Assembly: GCA_900541795.1 (NCBI GenBank)
Contig: UQLC01000004.1
Span: 1-64,000, forward strand
Length of the DNA stretch: 64,000 bases
Reading direction: 5' to 3'
DNA from: an uncultured Collinsella sp.
Lineage (GTDB): Bacteria > Actinomycetota > Coriobacteriia > Coriobacteriales > Coriobacteriaceae
The notes below the pieces were generated by a model. The model made no database searches. It saw nothing but the letters and a program-made list of their open reading frames with translations, and was not told the origin of the DNA. Shown piece by piece: positions 61,412 through 64,000 of the stretch (its first letter is position 1; every line of letters begins with the position of its first letter). A program made the translations under genes and the position numbers.

Positions 61412-64000
61412 GACGGCGTAGTCCTGGGGCTCGCGGCCGTAGTAGGCGTCCAGGTAGAGCTCCTTGATCTCGCTCATGAGCGGGTAGCGCGGGTTAGCGC
61501 CGGTGCACTGGTCGTTGAATGCCTGCTCGGTCATCTCGTCGAGGGTGTCGAGGAAGTACTGCTCGTCAACACCGTAGTCGGCGATGGTCTTCTTGACACC
61601 GATGAAGTCCTTGAGCTCCTCGAGCTTCGTGATGAAGTTCTCGAAGACCTCCTTGTCGTCCTTGCCCTCGATGCCGCAGTACTTGGCCATCTCGGCGTAG
61701 TTGTGCAGCGCGTTGGGGTAAGGATACTGGGAGAAGGTACCCATCTTGACGGGAGCCTCGGCGGCGTTGTAGCGCATGACGCGGGTCAGGATGACGGCGT
61801 TAGCGATGCCGTGGGGCAGGTGATGGAAAGCGCCGAGCTTGTGAGCCATGGAGTGGTTGAGGCCCAGGAAGGCGTTGGCGAAGGCCATACCGGCCATGCA
61901 GGAGGCGTTGTGCATCTCCTCGCGGGCGTGCGGGTCCTTGGCGCCGTTCGTGAAGCTGGAGGGCAGGTTCTCAAAGACGAGCTTGGCAGCGCGCTCGGAG
62001 AGGCCCTTGGTGTAGTCGGAAGCCATGATGGAGACGTAGGACTCGATGGCGTGGGTCATGACGTCGATGCCGGAGGCAGCGGTCAGGCCGCGCGGGGCGG
62101 TCATGCAGTTGTCGGCGTCGACGATAGCCATGTTGGGGAGCAGCGCGTAGTCGGCGAGCGGCCACTTGATGCCGGTCTCCTTGTCGGTGATGATGGCGAA
62201 CGGCGTGCACTCGGAGCCGGTACCCGAGGAGGTCGGGACGGCGACGAAGTAGGCCTTCTTGCCCATCTCGGGGAAGGTGAAGATACGCTTGCGGATGTCC
62301 ATGAAGTCCATGGCCATGTCCTCAAACTTGCACTCGGGGTGCTCGTACATCATCCACATGATCTTGCCGGCGTCCATAGCGGAGCCACCGCCGACGGCGA
62401 TGATGACGTCCGGCTCAAAGAGAGCCATCTGCTTGGCGCCGCGACGTGCGCACTGCAGCGACGGATCGGGCTCGACGTCGTAGAAGCAGTCGTGGGCGAT
62501 GCCCATCTCGTCGAGCTTGGCCTCGATGGCGCGGGTGTTGCCATTCTTGAAGAGGAACTGGTCGGTAACGATGAAGGCGCGCTTCTTGCCCATGACGTTG
62601 CCCAGCTCGTCGAGGGCGACGGGCGTGGAACCCTTCTTGAAGTAGACCTTCTCGGGAGCGCGGAACCACAGCATGTTCTCACGGCGCTCGGCCACAGTCT
62701 TAACGTTGATCAAGTGCTTCACCCCAACGTTCTCGGAGACGGAGTTGCCGCCCCAGGAGCCGCAGCCCAGGGTCAGAGACGGCTTCATGCCAAAGTTGTA
62801 CAGGTCACCGATGCCACCGTGCGAGGACGGGGTGTTGATGACGATGCGGCAGGCCTTCATGACGTGCTCGAACAGGCTGATCTTTTCGGCCTGGGCGGGG
62901 TGCACGTACAGAGAGGCGGTGTGGCCCGGGCCACCGGCGAGCACCAGGTGCTCGGCCTTGTCGACGGCCTCCTGGAAGTCCTTGGCGTGGTACATGGCCA
63001 GGACTGGGGAGAGCTTCTCGTGGGAGAACTCCTCCTTGGCGGGGTCGGTGGAGGTGACCTCGGCGATCAGGATCTTGGTCTTGGCGGGAACCTCGATGCC
63101 GGCGAGCTCGGCGATCTTGGCGGCAGCCATGCCGGGGATGCGGTGATCGAGGGCGCCGTTCTTGAACATGGCGGCACGCAGGGCCTCCATCTCGGCACCC
63201 TGCTTGACGAAGTAGCAGCCGCGCTTCTGGAACTCGGCCTTGACCTGGTCGTAGATGGTGTCGATGACGGTCACGGACTGCTCGGAAGCGCAGATCATGC
63301 CGTTGTCGAAGGTCTTGGAGTGGATGATGGAGTTGACGGCGAGCAGCACGTCGGCGGTGTCGTCGATGACGACCGGGGTGTTACCGGCGCCAACGCCCAG
63401 GGCGGGCTTGCCCGAGGAGTAAGCGGCCTTGACCATGCCCGGGCCACCGGTGGCGAGGATGATGTCGACGTCGCGCATGACCATGTTGGTCAGCTCGATG
63501 GAGGGGACATCGACCCAGCCGATGATGCCCTCGGGGGCGCCGGCCTTGACGGCGGCGTCAAGCACGAGCTTGGCGGCGGCGATGGTGCATTTTGCGGCTG
63601 CCGGGTGCGGGGAGATGATGATGGCGTTGCGGGTCTTCAGGCTGATCAGCGTCTTGAAGATCGCGGTGGAGGTGGGGTTGGTCGTCGGGATGACGGCGCC
63701 CACGATGCCGATGGGCTCGGCGATCTTGGTGATGCCGTAAGCCTCGTCGCGCTCCAGGACACCACAGGTCTTGGTGTTCTTGTAAGCGTTGTAGATGTAC
63801 TCTGCGGCGTAGTGGTTCTTGATGACCTTGTCCTCAAGAACGCCGCGGCCGGTCTCCTCGATGGCCATCTTCGCCAACGGGATACGAGCCTTGTTGGCGG
63901 CCATGGCGGCCTCATAGAAGATCTTGTCGACCTGCTCCTGCGTGTACGTAGCAAAAAGCGCCTGGGCCTCTCGCATCTGAGCGAGCTTGGCCTCAAGCGC
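61406..64000 (-). CDS. adhE: Bifunctional acetaldehyde-CoA/alcohol dehydrogenase, 5' end outside window
   Basis: Converts acetyl-CoA to ethanol through acetaldehyde, recycling NADH in fermentation. At least 864 residues are visible; the frame stays open to base 64000, so a few N-terminal residues lie outside. The aldehyde dehydrogenase half has IPTTNPTSTAIFKTL, the catalytic Cys in FDNGMICASEQSV and VGAGNTPVVID. A linker leads to the iron alcohol dehydrogenase half, with GGGSAMDAGKIMWMMYEHPE, PTSSGTGSECTPFA, and iron-binding histidines in AFLGLNHSMAHKLGAFHHLPHG. Consistent with a strictly fermentative anaerobe. Confidence 0.96.
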   Translation of the reverse strand, partial: ALEAKLAQMREAQALFATYTQEQVDKIFYEAAMAANKARIPLAKMAIEETGRGVLEDKVIKNHYAAEYIYNAYKNTKTCGVLERDEAYGITKIAEPIGIVGAVIPTTNPTSTAIFKTLISLKTRNAIIISPHPAAAKCTIAAAKLVLDAAVKAGAPEGIIGWVDVPSIELTNMVMRDVDIILATGGPGMVKAAYSSGKPALGVGAGNTPVVIDDTADVLLAVNSIIHSKTFDNGMICASEQSVTVIDTIYDQVKAEFQKRGCYFVKQGAEMEALRAAMFKNGALDHRIPGMAAAKIAELAGIEVPAKTKILIAEVTSTDPAKEEFSHEKLSPVLAMYHAKDFQEAVDKAEHLVLAGGPGHTASLYVHPAQAEKISLFEHVMKACRIVINTPSSHGGIGDLYNFGMKPSLTLGCGSWGGNSVSENVGVKHLINVKTVAERRENMLWFRAPEKVYFKKGSTPVALDELGNVMGKKRAFIVTDQFLFKNGNTRAIEAKLDEMGIAHDCFYDVEPDPSLQCARRGAKQMALFEPDVIIAVGGGSAMDAGKIMWMMYEHPECKFEDMAMDFMDIRKRIFTFPEMGKKAYFVAVPTSSGTGSECTPFAIITDKETGIKWPLADYALLPNMAIVDADNCMTAPRGLTAASGIDVMTHAIESYVSIMASDYTKGLSERAAKLVFENLPSSFTNGAKDPHAREEMHNASCMAGMAFANAFLGLNHSMAHKLGAFHHLPHGIANAVILTRVMRYNAAEAPVKMGTFSQYPYPNALHNYAEMAKYCGIEGKDDKEVFENFITKLEELKDFIGVKKTIADYGVDEQYFLDTLDEMTEQAFNDQCTGANPRYPLMSEIKELYLDAYYGREPQDYAVC

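Overview
The window reads as ordinary chromosome from a high-GC actinobacterium of the Coriobacteriia, most likely Collinsella or a close relative. That assignment is inference. It rests on the GC-rich codon use, gene clusters typical of gut Coriobacteriia (rod-shape genes next to the paired radical SAM genes, PPDK with its regulator, AdhE), the fused shikimate dehydrogenase/kinase, frequent TTG starts and some apparently leaderless genes. I see 59 protein-coding genes (one cut by the window edge), one tRNA-Arg(CCG), no rRNA and no CRISPR array. No gene-free stretch exceeds about 300 bases; the longest, upstream of ppdK, is 250 bases.

Layout. (1) 1-2.6 kb, minus strand: a lower-GC accessory islet with an XRE-type regulator, a P-loop ATPase with a possible TOPRIM-like half, and a DUF4869-like protein. 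(2) 2.6-11.3 kb, minus strand: one long operon, aroF-tyrA-aroB-aroA-aroC-pheA-aroEK-aroQ. It carries all seven shikimate steps plus the phenylalanine and tyrosine branches, and is punctuated by three RNA-hairpin elements. (3) 11.4-17.5 kb, plus strand: tRNA-Arg, a P-type ATPase, a zinc-ribbon membrane protein, a cyclophilin and a TPR membrane protein. (4) 17.6-27.3 kb: mreB-mreC-mreD-mrdA-rodA (cell elongation), then a DUF697-like membrane protein and the TIGR03960/TIGR03936-type radical SAM pair. (5) 27.3-31.4 kb: rplU-rpmA-obgE-nadD-yqeK-rsfS. (6) 31.3-32.3 kb: a REP-associated transposase gene between inverted REP-like units; then dinB on the minus strand. (7) 33.7-36.2 kb: rpsP-khpA-rimM-trmD-lepB. 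(8) 36.3-43.3 kb: glyQ-glyS, the PPDK regulatory protein and ppdK. (9) 43.4-50.0 kb: rplS, rnhB, then yraN-comM-dprA-trmFO-xerC, tightly packed. (10) 50.1-60.4 kb: rpsB-tsf, then pyrH-frr-uppS-cdsA-dxr-rseP-ispG-proS (translation factors, isoprenoid and phospholipid precursors, site-2 protease). (11) 60.5-64 kb, minus strand: a small phosphotransferase-fold protein and adhE, which runs off the right edge.

The most unusual items are a related family of REP-like inverted repeats (31.3/32.2 kb around the transposase and 5.6-5.7 kb between aroC and pheA); a terminator-like hairpin in the aroF leader; identical GNRA-capped hairpins just upstream of the ribosome sites of the PPDK regulator and ppdK; helically phased TTTACC repeats upstream of ppdK; a winged-helix-like insertion in the site-2 protease; and a XerC whose best ribosome-binding site points to an AUA codon. 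No single large undescribed system is obvious. The 1-2.6 kb islet and the REP/RAYT family are the best candidates for new biology.
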